Below, piece after piece: positions 21,232 through 32,721 of a stretch of 64,000 nt of DNA (position 1 is the first letter of the stretch; each line of letters begins with the position of its first letter). Position numbers and translations under genes: made by a program. The DNA lies in NCBI GenBank assembly GCA_014529385.2, contig CM043953.1, positions 89,024,342 to 89,088,341 on the forward strand, given 5' to 3'. The notes below the pieces were generated by a model. It made no database searches, was not told the DNA's origin, and worked only from the letters and a program-made list of their open reading frames with translations. The stretch comes from Adiantum capillus-veneris (taxonomy: Eukaryota; Streptophyta; Polypodiopsida; Polypodiales; Pteridaceae).

Positions 21232-23319
21232 ATGCAGGTAGACATGAGATACATGCCAATGATGGAAGCATCAAATAAACCAATGCCAGTACCAGCTACA
21301 ATGTGGTATAGCAACCAAAGTGAGTACTACCCTTCGAAGCAACAAAATGTGAGAGAAACACATGGAGTGGTGAGGCCGGTACAACCTCCACCTCCTGGGT
21401 TCAGTAGAAAGAAAGAAGGTATGAAATGGACGAGAGGACGTTGCGATTCATTGCAAATAGCGGCTTATCTAGGTAAAATCTTGCTTATAGCCAAGAGGAA
21501 ATGCTAAAAGAATCTCCTCAACCAGAGACAGATTGTCACAAAAGTCATGACAACCACTTGGTCAAACAATGTCCTCATACGGAGATCACTGAAGTAAATG
21601 CCTATTGTCTTGAGTGTGGCATCACTCACTTGATCCCCGATTGCCCGAAAAACCCAAACCAAATCAGGAAAATCACGACAAATGTATTAGGGATTGTTCA
21701 GCTACCTAGTAGCTCAGAAAATGAAAATGTCGTGCCAGTTCAAGTGGTTACGAGAGCACAAGCTCAAAAGAAAGCTGATGAGAATCCAAAGACAAAGAAC
21801 ACGGAAAGTGACACGAGTCCAAAGACAGATGATGGACCAAAGACTGACACACCTAGTCAGAAAACCAAGAGCAAACGAAATAGTTGGAAAGCTAGAAAGA
21901 CTAGGATGAAAGCACGCAGGGAACAAGAGCAAAAATCCCTATCTGAGAAGCTTACCGAAGCTGAGGAGAAGATAAAACAACATGAGGAAAAGGAGGCACC
22001 TTCTCTTACACAGATGGCTAAACCTCTAGAAGAACCATCCACGGATGAGAAACCGAGAAGTGCTAGTTCAGGAGGATCTGTGTTTGTAGAGAAGGTTAAT
22101 GAGACATTAGATGCCCTCTTGAAAGCCTATGATGTGAGGCTCAAAAACAACCAAACCCAAGAACATAGGTGGATGACATATCCCTATGCGGAACTAGAAA
22201 AGCAAAGGTTTGAAATGTGTCAGAAAATGATTCAAACAGCCCAAGATTTACTAGAACCACCAATTGCAAAACCTGAGGATGTGATCCGTGTCATGCCTAC
22301 ACAAGTAATCCCACCAAACCAAGAACTAAAAGAGCCAGATTCTAGTCATGAGCACAGACCAAACCTCAAAGACCGAGCATTAGAACCAAGGATAGTACGG
22401 AATACCACGGATAACTTTTCCGAGGGATTTCACCAAGCTATACCTGAGGATTGTAAAGAGATAGATGGTCTTGACGAATTGTGGAAACAAGTCAGAGAGG
22501 CCAATGAAGCCGATGACCTAAGAAGACGAGTAGACAAGACTGGTGATGAACGAGGAGTGTTTCTACCACCAATAGAGGAATTTAAGACTGGATATCAAAT
22601 GAATCTAGACGTGCGATCGTATTGGGGCGACAAAGGATCTGTACAATCTATGGATAGTCAACCCCATTCGCTAAGAACACTGCCTTCCTACATGGGAGAG
22701 TACGAGACCAAGTCAGATGTGGTTGCAGTCCCATCACAGAGACTGTATCCCAACAAGGACATCGATTCAAAGGGGCTAGTACATATTCTATCTACCCCAG
22801 TCACCTGTACAATAATGTTAGCCAAGTTGCTCAGAATAAGACCAAACATGTGGGCTAATGTGGGTAAATGTCTAGAGAAATTTGGTATAAAAACCCCAAT
22901 GACTCAAATCGAGGAAGGCATCAAAGCGCTTGAAATGCCTCAACTAAATACTAGGCCAGTGCCATTAAACAAGGTAGGCGAGTATTACGAGGGAGAAGAT
23001 GGAAACACCACCCTTCCTGTGGAATTCAATGGTGTAAAAACCATGGAAATCCTTGATAGTGGAGCTGGTGTGGCCATTGTAACCAAAGAGGTTTGGAAAA
23101 AAATGGAGAAAACCTGCCTTGATATCCACATGAATGACCCTGCAGCTTGCAGACGGACACAAGGAAAAGCCCCTAGGACTATTAGAAAAAGTACTTGTTA
23201 CTTCTTGTGGCATTGAATATGAACACACTTTTGCTGTTGTTGACTTTGGCCAGAAGAACAACTATGACATCATTCTGGGAAGACCATTCATGCGACAATT
23301 GAAAATGGTCCAAGATTAG
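21232..23319 (+). pseudogene. Gag C-terminus and aspartic protease of C
   Basis: A 571-codon frame (21,501-23,216) follows a short upstream frame (21,232-21,507). Near its start is a cysteine/histidine cluster (CLECGITHLIPDC, about 21,607-21,644), a slightly irregular zinc knuckle. A long lysine/glutamate-rich middle follows. The end is a retropepsin: TLPVEFNGVKTMEILDSGAGVAIV, with the catalytic DSG at 23,054-23,062. The protease C-terminal half (NYDIILGRPFMRQL) lies in another frame at 23,134-23,319, so one frameshift disables it. Normally RT would follow, but here none does. Confidence 0.88.
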
Positions 23320-23346
23320 GGTTATGACCATATATACCTGAGACAT

Positions 23347-24078
23347 ATGGAAACCATAACAAAGATAAACTTGAGGGACCATAGCTATAGGGATGTGACG
23401 AGAACACCGGTTGAGGAGTTTGATTCCGCCACAATAGCAGGATCAGAACTTCCAGCTTGGTTAGGTAAGCCTAAAGAACTGTGGATGTGTGGAGCTTCAC
23501 AATGTGGTAGCTTGAAACGTGAGGAATGTATCCTAGAGCGGGTTATAGAGGATATGGACTATATCCCAGAACCATTTCCTGAAGAAGAGTTAGAGCCTTT
23601 TGGATGGGAACACATCTTGGCTACTCTGGACGTGTGCGCCGTGGAGGATGCTCCCACAACAAATTTTTGTGATGAAAATGGCTATGATGTCGTTCCTTAT
23701 TTTGCTAAGGATGCAAAGACTCAGCTAGGAGGAATACGACCAGAGCAACGAGCTAACAATGCTCTAATCAATGGGTTAGAAAAGTCCTCCAAGAAACTAC
23801 CACCCACAAGCAAACAGACAGTAACTTTCCACTACCATCCAAAAAATCAAGGGAAAGTACAAGAAGTCAACCTTGCTGAGGATAGTAGCGATAGTGATGA
23901 ATCTTACGACATCCCCTATCATCAACTCAGGCCATCACTATCACCAACCCCTTCAGCAACAACCATGACAGGTCAAAAGAATAGGACAACAAGTCAGCCA
24001 AAAATCTCGACAAATCTGGTTATCAAAAAGCCAGATCGGCCAAAAACAGATATGGATCAAGAAGACAAAGATCTCTAA
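23347..24078 (+). CDS. Post-protease ORF of C, unknown function
   Basis: This 243-codon open frame is acidic in its middle (EDMDYIPEPFPEEELEPF) and polar near the end. Gypsy elements often have a spacer between protease and RT with similar acidic character (for example WEHILATLDVC), so this is probably the PR-RT linker that survived loss of RT. No catalytic motif is present. Confidence 0.5.
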   Translation: METITKINLRDHSYRDVTRTPVEEFDSATIAGSELPAWLGKPKELWMCGASQCGSLKREECILERVIEDMDYIPEPFPEEELEPFGWEHILATLDVCAVEDAPTTNFCDENGYDVVPYFAKDAKTQLGGIRPEQRANNALINGLEKSSKKLPPTSKQTVTFHYHPKNQGKVQEVNLAEDSSDSDESYDIPYHQLRPSLSPTPSATTMTGQKNRTTSQPKISTNLVIKKPDRPKTDMDQEDKDL

Positions 24079-24511
24079 TGACAAATCACAAGATCCAACA
24101 CCAAAACAAAAACAAGGAAAGTGTGCACGAACGGGTAAGAATATCACAAAGTCGCAAGCTTTCACAACTCAAGTTTGGGCTCCAAAGAAGTTGATTCAAG
24201 CACAAAAAAGTCAGGAATTCATTTGGATTCCAAAACAACCACAATATCAACTTTCAAAGCCTAAATCCCATCCCCAACCAAGCGTACAAGGGCTGAAGCA
24301 AAGACCAATGTCGACTCACACAACAAAAAGGTGGATCCCAAAGAAGTCTCTTCAAACACAAATGAAGCACGGGCAAGTATGGGTTCCCAAACGAGCGTCA
24401 GCAACAACAAAACAACCAATAATCGCAAAGAAATGGGTCCCAAAGAAGAACAACAAAACTGCTGTCAGTGCATCGCCGCTTGAATTCTTAAAATTTTTCC
24501 TACGATTATAG
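24064..24511 (+). CDS. ORF with repeated W-x-P-K motifs (element C)
   Basis: In a frame overlapping the end of the previous ORF, the translation carries five short repeats: VWAPKK, IWIPKQ, RWIPKK, VWVPKR and KWVPKK, spaced by basic, glutamine-rich linkers. It ends at a stop at 24,511. Tryptophan-lysine repeats of this kind could bind nucleic acid, but no family is recognised. The frame may have been joined to the upstream ORF before a frameshift. Confidence 0.4.
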
Positions 24512-26203
24512 TACAGTTAGAAGAGATCAAGTCGCTTCAATCAAGCAATGATACAGGAGCTTCAAAGACCATTACATTGCTTAGAATATGAAGCCTCGCC
24601 AACAAATGCCAATAAGCAAATTGCTTATACCCACAACCATGCATTGACTATGTATGCATAATAGGGCTACATTACAAGGCCTGCATAGGCACAACTTTTA
24701 ATTGCCCAAGCACAACACATACCCGCTGCGATACCCTGTCGTAAAGGATGACTCCAAATAGGAAGGGGGGAGGCATTCTGAATGCGGACCTAACATTATG
24801 ACTATTAGAGGGCAATGTTTTGTGAGATGCATTGAATTTTTGCGTTTTATTGTGATAATTTTTTTACAAAATTTAGAGTATATGCCCTCATAGTAGTGTT
24901 ACAGAGGAGTATGGGGAAAAAATCCATATATGAGCCCCTAGGGACATGTGTATAGTGTACATAGCATTTAGATTTCTATTTGAATGATTTTTCTTTTGTT
25001 GAGTTGTTTTAAGATTTTCTTTGTTTATTATTAAGAAAAAATTAAAAAATCCATAATCCACATGAAGAAAAGACTGACGAGAGGCCTGAGCACTACAAAG
25101 AGAAGAAGGTACAGGAAAACGATGAAACTTCACGAAGTATGTCTCAACAGCCACTACAACAGCCGAAGAACTTGTCACAAAGCAGTGTCAACATGCAACC
25201 GACAAGTCATACAAGTCAGAGTCGAGTAGCTAAGCCACAAAATGAGTGAGGTGTTAGTCCCAAAGCTTCGAGTAATATTCTCTGTGGTCTAAGCGTCTTA
25301 GCTATTCTAGGTACTGATCAAGCTGGAAGAGTTGAGCATATTTACATTATGTCGCTCATGCTGGTATAGGTGAGCAAAAGAGTCGAAGTCTAAGTACTTA
25401 AGTCTGGTGAAGTGAAGGAGAAGGTCCAAAAGACACTCACGTACTGAGCACAGTGAGATACGAGTGGAGAAACTTCTACATCGATAACCCTTCTTGGAAA
25501 GGTGGAAGCTATTGAGACATCTTTTGATGTCACATGTGCTACATTTATTCCTCGAAACACCTATCATCTCCTTCTTTCACATTGCATGCTTTTGGTGACA
25601 AATTTCTCATATGCATATAGAGTGTCCCATAATTGACACTTGCATCAGACACTCTTTCCGTGTTTCACCCAAGCACTCACCTTTCATGAACATGTACTTC
25701 ACGTTCAACTGCTCAACTCCAATAAGAGCGTATACCAAAGACATTTTTTTTCCCACCGGGTTTTTCCCCCTTTGGTCATCCAGGTTTTAGACCCTAATCT
25801 AAAGACACCTATCACCATCCTCTTGTACATATTCCTTCAACATCAACAATAAGGAAATTCTACTAAAATCAATTGACAAATGAATTGGAGCACCAATTTC
25901 AGATCATAGCATACTTCTCCTCAATGGCGAGTCGAAGAATGGCTTACAATGACAAAGCTGTAGACAACACTAACAACATGATTGCACAGGAACAAAGAAG
26001 TCCCCAATGAAGAAGAGCAGACATAAAAGTAATCAGAGGATCTCAAAAGATGAATGGTTATGATGATAGATGTCCACTCTAATGGATCATAGTTCTTGTT
26101 GTGGTTCGACAAAGTTACAAGCAATGCAACAGATGAAGCCAAAACAACAGTAAAGACCACATCGCCATCAACAATCAGGTCACGTCGGGGACGACATGAA
26201 CGC
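24512..26203 (+). other. Non-coding 3' interior of C
   Basis: About 1.7 kb shows no RT, RNase H or integrase motif in any frame on either strand. Short frames here have no family character. This is where pol would be expected in a complete gypsy element. Confidence 0.75.
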
Positions 26204-26215
26204 GGAAGGGGGGAG
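26204..26215 (+). promoter_or_regulatory. Polypurine tract of C
   Basis: GGAAGGGGGGAG lies directly before the 3' LTR and is the expected primer for plus-strand DNA synthesis. Confidence 0.9.
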
Positions 26216-27172
26216 TGTTGACCGCTGAGTCAACAACACAACATAACTCAAGTTTCGTACCAAAGTCTTATCTTTTGCGAGTTATGAAATGCTGCAGATT
26301 ATGGCTATAAACGTCATTTGTAATGAGTAGTTATTCTAGTTTCAGAAGCTGGGGTGCAATGGCACTTCCAGATTGTAAATACAAAGCCATTTGATCCTTT
26401 CAACCCCATTTTTGGTTAAACCTAAGGTAGCCTTAGTATATAAGGCACCTAGGTCATTTTGTAAAGGGAGACTTTAATCATAATCAAAACTTTAGCGCTG
26501 CCGTCTACTGTGTGTGAGACAGAAAGAGAGTGAGAGTGAGCTTTATCCTCTAGCTACGCCCGGCTCGCTCAACACATTGGAGATCCAACTGCACCATTGA
26601 TGTAGGCTAGAGGAGAGCTACGCGACAACGCCAAGCATTCCACGCGAGACAAAGCGCACACGCCGATGCATCTACGAGCTCTTTGTGGCCGTAAGTGTAT
26701 CAAATGATGTCTGTTTTCTGTGTGCTAGTAGTCTATATAATCGTGACGACATAAGCTACGCATAGGTACTCATAAATTTCAGTTTCGGACACTTTCAAAA
26801 TTATGCTCTGTCATCCTACATGTTTTTCGCAGATGGGTTTAGAGTGAGGGTTTTGAGTGTAGAAGCTTAGGGACACGTGTATCCTAGTGAGGGGATGGTG
26901 TTCCTTAAGTTTTGTATGAATCTGGCATGATTAGGTGAGTTACCTTCTGTATGTGTGTAAGTGGCTAGGTGGTGTAGTTGAGAGCAGTGAGGTTCTTGAT
27001 TGTGGTATAGTTGGCCTTCCAGAGTGTTGTATGTGTAGGATGGTCTCAGCCTGACAAGCTAAAGAGATTTTCTCCGTGTGCCTATGGTGTCATCTGTGTC
27101 CTCGATTGACATTATGTTGATCTAGGTAGTGTTTGCATGCACTTCATGGGTGTGTGAGTCGCTCCGGCAACA
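26216..27172 (+). mobile_element. C 3' LTR
   Basis: It starts TGTTGACC, ends CGGCAACA, and is followed by GACCC. It differs from the 5' LTR by scattered substitutions. The palindrome half-site here reads CATCCTACATG instead of CATCCTACGCG. Confidence 0.95.
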
Positions 27173-27481
27173 GACCCCAATTTTCTTCTTAGTTCTTATC
27201 TCTTAACTGTATCTTTTAATCAATTTAGTCCCTTTTTCTCCCAGTTCTCGATCTAGATCAGTTCCGATGCGGATCTTCACGAAGAAGTATAAAATTAATC
27301 TTAATCTTCTTGGAAAAATGTAGGGATGACGTAATTTCTTATCCAAAATATCCTTGTCTTTTCATTCTGGAGTAAAGTCTCGTTGTCTGCATGACTTCTT
27401 TGTCGGTCTTGCTTTTTCTAAATTATTTTCTAAGCTGAAAAAAGTTTTGAATGGCTTTAGGGTTTAGGGAGGAACCTTACA
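27173..27481 (-). mobile_element. B 3' LTR, U3 part
   Basis: This continues the minisatellite copy broken by C. It matches 32,413-32,721 of the B 5' LTR and ends ...CCTTACA (minus-strand TGTAAGG) at 27,481. The minus-strand purine tract TTGGGGAGTT lies just outside at 27,482-27,491. Confidence 0.88.
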
Positions 27482-28239
27482 AACTCCCCAACAAAAAGAA
27501 AGAGTTGTCCTCAGCTCGGGACATGCTTTAGAGAATAGTCAGACTCGATCTTTGGCCAAGTTATGAATGAGGATGGTCAGCAACTTTAGGGTATTTAGAT
27601 TAAAGGACAGTGAAGCTAGTGCGGACCTTGAATAATACACTTATTTTATATTTTTTAGCGCTGACTCAAAAGTCTTAATCATAAATAAGTCTTAATGACT
27701 CCGTGTTACTTTAATTACTGAGTGTGATCTTACTCAACTAGGTATTTTTCCTTTGGTGTGACCGGATTGTGTTTCTCTTGCGAGGTCTGAAGATCATTTC
27801 TTCACTTCGCTCTCTATCTAACCTCAATACGCTTTGTAAAAAACCTTACCATTCTTACCTACACTTTAACTTTTTCCGTTTTGAGCGTCGACTCATTTCA
27901 CTATTAATATCATCCAACTGATACCATGTTCCTGCGAGTTAAAGGATTTCATACTGATCTTTCAATTAATCTTTGCAATATCTTCTTCCTTGTGTACCCA
28001 ATTTATTTCCTCCATCCTTATTTCTCTTCTATCTATAGCTTACTGTCTCATCTTTCGCTTGGTAATCAGATATTTCACGTATCATAACAACTAGACTTAT
28101 AAAACACCATAAACAATTTGAATTTCAAAAGTTCTTGAATTCCATAAATATGATGATGGATTACATTCGCATAAAAATTATATCAAAAGTGCCATCAATA
28201 TCTTGAAGAATAATTACAAGTTGTTCCAAAGAACCAACC

Positions 28240-29300
28240 AAAAATATGATCAAGGGTTTGGACAAAAGGGAGATATTGATTTGATTTCAAAAGGTCCACA
28301 ATATCTGAATGCAAGCTTACGGAATTTCCCTAGCTTTAAGGAGTTGCGTTTGGGTTGACTCTAAGGAAAACTTATTTGCCTTCACTAAAGCTTCTAGCGG
28401 AGCGGTGAAGATCAGTGTAGCTCTTCTGTCTATCACTAGCTCTCTTCAAGTTGTCTCTAATGACTAGAAGTTGATGATCCATCTCTTCTAGGGTAGACTT
28501 AGCGGCAGGAACATGAAGAGCTGGGTTGGCTAATCGAAGAGGGACTAAAAATTCCTGACCATACAAGGCTTTAAAGGGTGACATTCCGAGGCTGCGATGG
28601 TGAGAAGAGTTATAAGAAAACTCAACTATGGGAAGAAACTTGATCCATTGCTGGGGCTATTGGGGCGCTGTTGGTTGCAGTATGCTTGAAGCATATCTTT
28701 AATGACTTGATTCACTCGCTCAGTTTGACCATCAGTTTCCGGATGATATGTTGAGCTGAGATTCAGTTGGGTACCTAGAGATCGAAACATGGCTTGCCAA
28801 AACTTAGAAGTAAATTTGGCATCCCGATCACTGATGATTCTTGTAGGGAGTCCATGTAATCTTACTACCTCTTTGACAAATACTTGGGCTATGTCGATGG
28901 CGGTGGCTCTCTGCTTGACTGGAATTAGATGCGCCACCTTAGTGAGATTATCTACTACAACAAAAATATAATCATAGTTTCCAGTTTTCTTTGGAAGACC
29001 ACTGACAAAGTCCATACTCAGACATTCCCACGTCATCTGAGAAATATCTAGGGATTGAAGCTTTCCAGGTAGTAAAGAAGACCATCTGCTAAGGTATAGT
29101 CAGTTAAGTGTTCCCTCGGGCTCTGAGATTGAATCTCTTGTAGAAGAGGTCTAAAATAGGGGTCTACCTGAATTTCTTGTTAAACTTCCTTGGGTAAAGA
29201 AGAGCTAAGGAGTGAATTAGTCAGGGTTGATGAGGGCAGGACTGCTGGTCAAGAGGTCTTTGAGTCTATTGAAGGCAGCATCTCTCCTCAACAAAAAAAG
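28240..29300 (-). pseudogene. Gypsy integrase of B with trace of RT/RNase H
   Basis: Minus-strand blocks in order are a short RT-RNase H segment (AFNRLKDLLTSSPALINPD, about 29,220-29,290), a segment before the core (LADGLLYYL-like), then the integrase core MTWECLSMDFVSGLPK (catalytic Asp), RIISDRDAKFTSKFW (catalytic Asp) and YHPETDGQTERVNQVI (catalytic Glu). After a frame change come SPFKALYGQEFLVP and a GPY/F module (KFRKLAFRYCGPFEI) near 28,270. The D-D-E residues are all present in the 28,626-29,036 frame, but RNase H and RT are deleted and the frame is broken near 28,620. The core belongs to the chromovirus-like gypsy type, unlike the integrase of A. Confidence 0.88.
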
Positions 29301-29622
29301 AAAGAGATGTCCTCAACTCGAATAAAATACGTAATTGATGAAGCTTCTTGGATGCGTCTTGCAACTTAACTTCTTGTTAACGATTTCAACTTGACTTCTC
29401 TCTTACACTTCTTCATCTCCAAAAAATCCGCTAATATAATATTGGAGTCATGGAAAATCTTTCTTAATAAGATATCTTCTTAAATAAGTCATCTCATTTG
29501 TGGCTTTATTGATATGCTACTTCCTCTTTATCAGTTGTTGGTAATCCCTTCTTTCTCAGCACTTGTTATCCTCTTATTTTTGCGATCTTCACTCTCTTGT
29601 AACTTAGTCATTTTCTTATCTG

Positions 29623-30142
29623 ATGGCGTCTTGGCAAGAAGACTTGGTTCTTCCTGTATGCATCTCTCACTTACAGAGTGCAGATGAGGCAGTTAAAAGA
29701 TAGTTCTTAGAGCGATACAAAGATCTCCTCTTGCCTCAACCAAATTCTTGTGTCAGCCACACGATATGGAAAACATGGCGACATTTCACAAGAGTGACTC
29801 TCTGGGATAGAGACCATTTCCGCAACAATACTCGACTTGCTATGGTTACAAAGGCTCTAGGACTTGGCCCTCGATACTACTGCATGCATCAAAAGGACAC
29901 AAGATCCTAGGTTCTCCGCAAGGTTGTTCTTGCTTGTGTAGTTTATACCCCATTCCAAGATTTGCCTCGATACCATTTGAAGTCTTCCTCTTAGAGGTCC
30001 TTTTCTTTTCTCAGCTCATACCCGAGAAATTGCTCAAGTTGTTTCTCGTAGAACCATTCCAGAGGGTGAGCGTCCTAACATGTGCGGCGCTTGCGATACT
30101 TGGTTATGTGACCATATATTAGAGGATATTCATGAGTTGTAA
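29623..30142 (+). pseudogene. Antisense coding-like block in B, unknown product
   Basis: Opposite to B's own genes, a frame starts ATGGCGTCTTGG at 29,623. With one stop and one or two frame changes it can be followed about 170 codons to a TAA at 30,140. It reads WKTWRHFTRVTLWDRDHF and RLAMVTKALGLGPRYYC, and near the end CGACDTWLCDHI. The balanced, tryptophan- and cysteine-containing composition is unlike random translation. It sits where B should have gag. It could be a captured host sequence or an antisense retrotransposon ORF. I do not recognise it. Confidence 0.35.
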
Positions 30143-31396
30143 ACTTTCTTGCCTCTCTTGTAATTACTTCCTGTCTCCCTTGTAATCCTTTTTGGATTTA
30201 ATTGAAGAAATATCCCTTTTTGAAAAAATTGAGTATTGTCAGTATTTTCTTTCCTTCAAATGTCAGTCTCTCCTCTTTAATTAAATTCTTAAGGACACCT
30301 CAGCAAAGGTTCTTCTGTCTATGATAGTCTTGAGTAAAGAATCCAACTCTGAGTTCCTGGCTAACTCATAAGTTTTTTTTCTTATTCTCCTTTGAAGTTT
30401 AAATGTCTGCAATATTTATGAGCTTATCTATTGTACTTTCCCATCTTGATTCCTTGTGAGCTTTTAAAAATTTAAAAATAAGATTGGACCATACCATATC
30501 TCTTTGGTCCCAATCCCAGCTTTCTCTCATCATTACAATCCAAAAATTATTCAATAGTTGTATGCGTCCGCATAGGGTTGAACGTGTAACTTAATTCGAT
30601 CCACATGTTCTCCGTTTCTTAGTAGAAATTGCACTTTCCTTAGGAGAGAAAAGTTTGATAAGGTGTCTCAACATGACTAGCGTGTTCTCTGGTTCGGCTA
30701 TCCCCATTCTTTCAAGACTATCCTATAAACTTATTCTTCTTGAGTATTCCAAGCCATCAGCAATTTCAAAACGAGTCTTGCTATATATACTTATAGCATT
30801 ATCTATGGCTAATCACAAGAACTTCTTGGATTTATTCATTATTACTCAAAATTATCTTCCAGTCAATGTCCCAAAAATTGATTCTTCATGTGGTAGCTAC
30901 TTTACCCAAGCTTGCTCCTTATTACTAAGTTTAAGGGAGAATGACAAGTAAAGCTCAATAAAAGTTTCATCCATGCCACTTTCATGTGTCTTCGCACAAG
31001 TGCATGCGTTATGTCACTTCCATGCGTCTTCACACAAGTGCATTACATATTCTTTCACAATTTATTATATCGTTCATTTCCAACTTTACTCACACTTCCC
31101 ACTTTCTTAAATCTCAGGGACAAGTATAGGTTTCTGGAAATAAGAGCTCCCTAAAATGTTCCAGCATAGCGAGCCTTCGCTCTAGCGTAGCAGTTTCCGT
31201 CCTCTCACAGATAATCCACACAATTTCTTCTAGAAGATCCCAAGACATCTTGAAATTTTTTGAATAATTGAGTGGAAACATCAAGACTTTAGTTTGTAAT
31301 ATAATTGAAATTTGGACACTAGATTGAGTTGTTTTTCTCTCATGCATTAATCTTAAATCCAAAATGCTAAATTCCAAGGTCCAAGATTCAAAATTA
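30143..31396. other. B interior without recognisable genes
   Basis: This AT-rich sequence lies between the antisense block and the PBS. A 98-codon plus-strand frame (30,655-30,951) and a 98-codon minus-strand frame (31,114-31,410) have no family motif. A direct repeat of about 35 bp (CACTTTCATG or CACTTCCATG, then TGTCTTC, then CACAAGTGCAT) occurs at 30,978 and 31,015. Confidence 0.5.
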
Positions 31397-31409
31397 GGCT
31401 TTGATACCA
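31397..31409 (-). promoter_or_regulatory. Primer-binding site of B
   Basis: The minus strand reads TGGTATCAAAGCC, one change from the common initiator-Met PBS, five bases inside the LTR edge. Confidence 0.8.
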
Positions 31410-31414
31410 CTTCT

Positions 31415-32721
31415 TGGGGGCCATACTCAAATTATGGCCGATTTCCAATAAGATACCGCGGGTACTTCACCCGGCCGGGCAAAAATAAAACAAACCCATT
31501 CATCCCTTATCCCTCGAGCATGGATGACCTAGGTATAAAAACTTGCCGGTTACGTTGCCCTAGCCGAAAAGGGCCAATCTCCATCAAATTCCCCAAGAGA
31601 ATCCTCTCAATGGGCCGGCCTTTCAGTCAAATTAACCCCAAGAAGATCCATCTTGGTTTTCAGTCATTTCTAGACAATCTTCAAAACTCCTAGTTAAATC
31701 TTTGTTTTGCAATGGGCTATCCCTATCACCTCTCAAGATTCCTTTTTAACTCCTAGTTGGTAACTTTCAGGTTCATTCATTTATCAACCTTAATTTCTAC
31801 TTTCATTAATTATCTACCAGCCACGTTTATTTAGAAAATACAAGCGAGTTTTTGCCATAGACATTTGATGGTTAATGTCTCTTCAGAAATGCCAACTTTT
31901 TAAGTACAATCTCCGTTTTGTACGATTCCCAGGTTTTTGCAAACCTTTTCCATCCATGGGGCATCTCCATGGAAGCTTGTAGAGTTTTCGGTTCAAAACA
32001 ACACGGAGGTCAATTCCGCGAAGTTATCCCCTATCTCCCCCATCCCGTATTTGTAAACAAACTTGAAATTGACAACTTTTTGAAATACTCTTCAATACCA
32101 AAAATTGAAGTACTTCTATCCAACTTAGACAACTACTCTTTTCTTATGGTGCCTAGCTTTCCATTTAAGAAGCTAGAAGGTCGTCCTATTCTTTTCTCAA
32201 TTCCTATTGGACCCCAATTCTCTTCTCAATTCCTATTGGACCCCAATTCTCATGTCAAATCGTATTGGACCCCAATTCTCCTGTCAATTGCTATTGGACC
32301 CCATTTCTCTTCTCAAATGCTATTGGACCCCAATTCTCTTCTTAATTCCTATTGGACCCCAATTCTCTTCTCAAATGCTATTGGATCCCAATTATCTTCT
32401 TAATTCCTATTGGACCCCAATTTTCTTCTTAGTTCTTATCTCTTAACTTATCTTTCAATCAAGTTAGTCCCTTTTTCTCCCAGTTCCCGATCTAAATCAG
32501 TTCCCATGCGGATCTTCACGAAGAAGTATAAAAAATAATCTTAATCTTTTTGGAAAAATATAGGGATGGTGTAATTTCGTATCCAAAATATCCTTGTCTT
32601 TTCATTTTGGAATAAAGTCTCGTTGTCCGCATGACTTCTTTGTCGGTCTTGCTTTTTCTAAATTATTCTCTAGGCTGAAAAAAGTTTTGAATGGCTCTAG
32701 GGTTTAGGGATGGACCTTATA
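31415..32721 (-). mobile_element. B 5' LTR (internally deleted)
   Basis: It matches the split 3' LTR except for a missing block equal to 15,545-16,100. The junction reads GGTCGTCCTAT then TCTTTTCTC, and TAT is shared by both sides. The missing block holds the only TATA-like promoter seen in the 3' LTR. The U3 end at 32,721 reads TATAAGG on the minus strand where TGTAAGG is expected, so the terminal TG is also mutated. Confidence 0.85.
32192..32430. repeat. 29-bp minisatellite in B 5' LTR (8 copies)
   Basis: Same unit as at 16,101-16,299, with eight copies here against seven there. Open frames read across it are artefacts of the repeat. Confidence 0.95.

Larger units (their letters stand above)
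16300..27172 (+). mobile_element. Full-length gag-protease LTR retrotransposon C (10.9 kb)
   Basis: It has LTRs of 956 and 957 bp, a perfect Asp-tRNA PBS, a polypurine tract and a perfect 5-bp target duplication GACCC (16,295-16,299 and 27,173-27,177). The interior holds a 2.6-kb leader, gag and an aspartic protease, but no reverse transcriptase, RNase H or integrase. It is therefore a non-autonomous element of gypsy type that would need pol from a relative. LTR identity looks to be in the mid-90s per cent by eye, younger than its hosts. Confidence 0.93.
14764..32721 (-). mobile_element. Gypsy element B, interrupted by C
   Basis: The minus-strand order is 5' LTR (32,721-31,415), PBS (31,409-31,397), unusual internal region, a truncated RT/RNase H trace and integrase (29,300-28,240), polypurine tract at 27,491-27,482, and a 3' LTR split by C (27,481-27,173 and 16,299-14,764). 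Gag and nearly all of RT are missing, so B is defective. The right flank is GGTAA, but no matching target repeat was found at the left edge. Confidence 0.8.
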
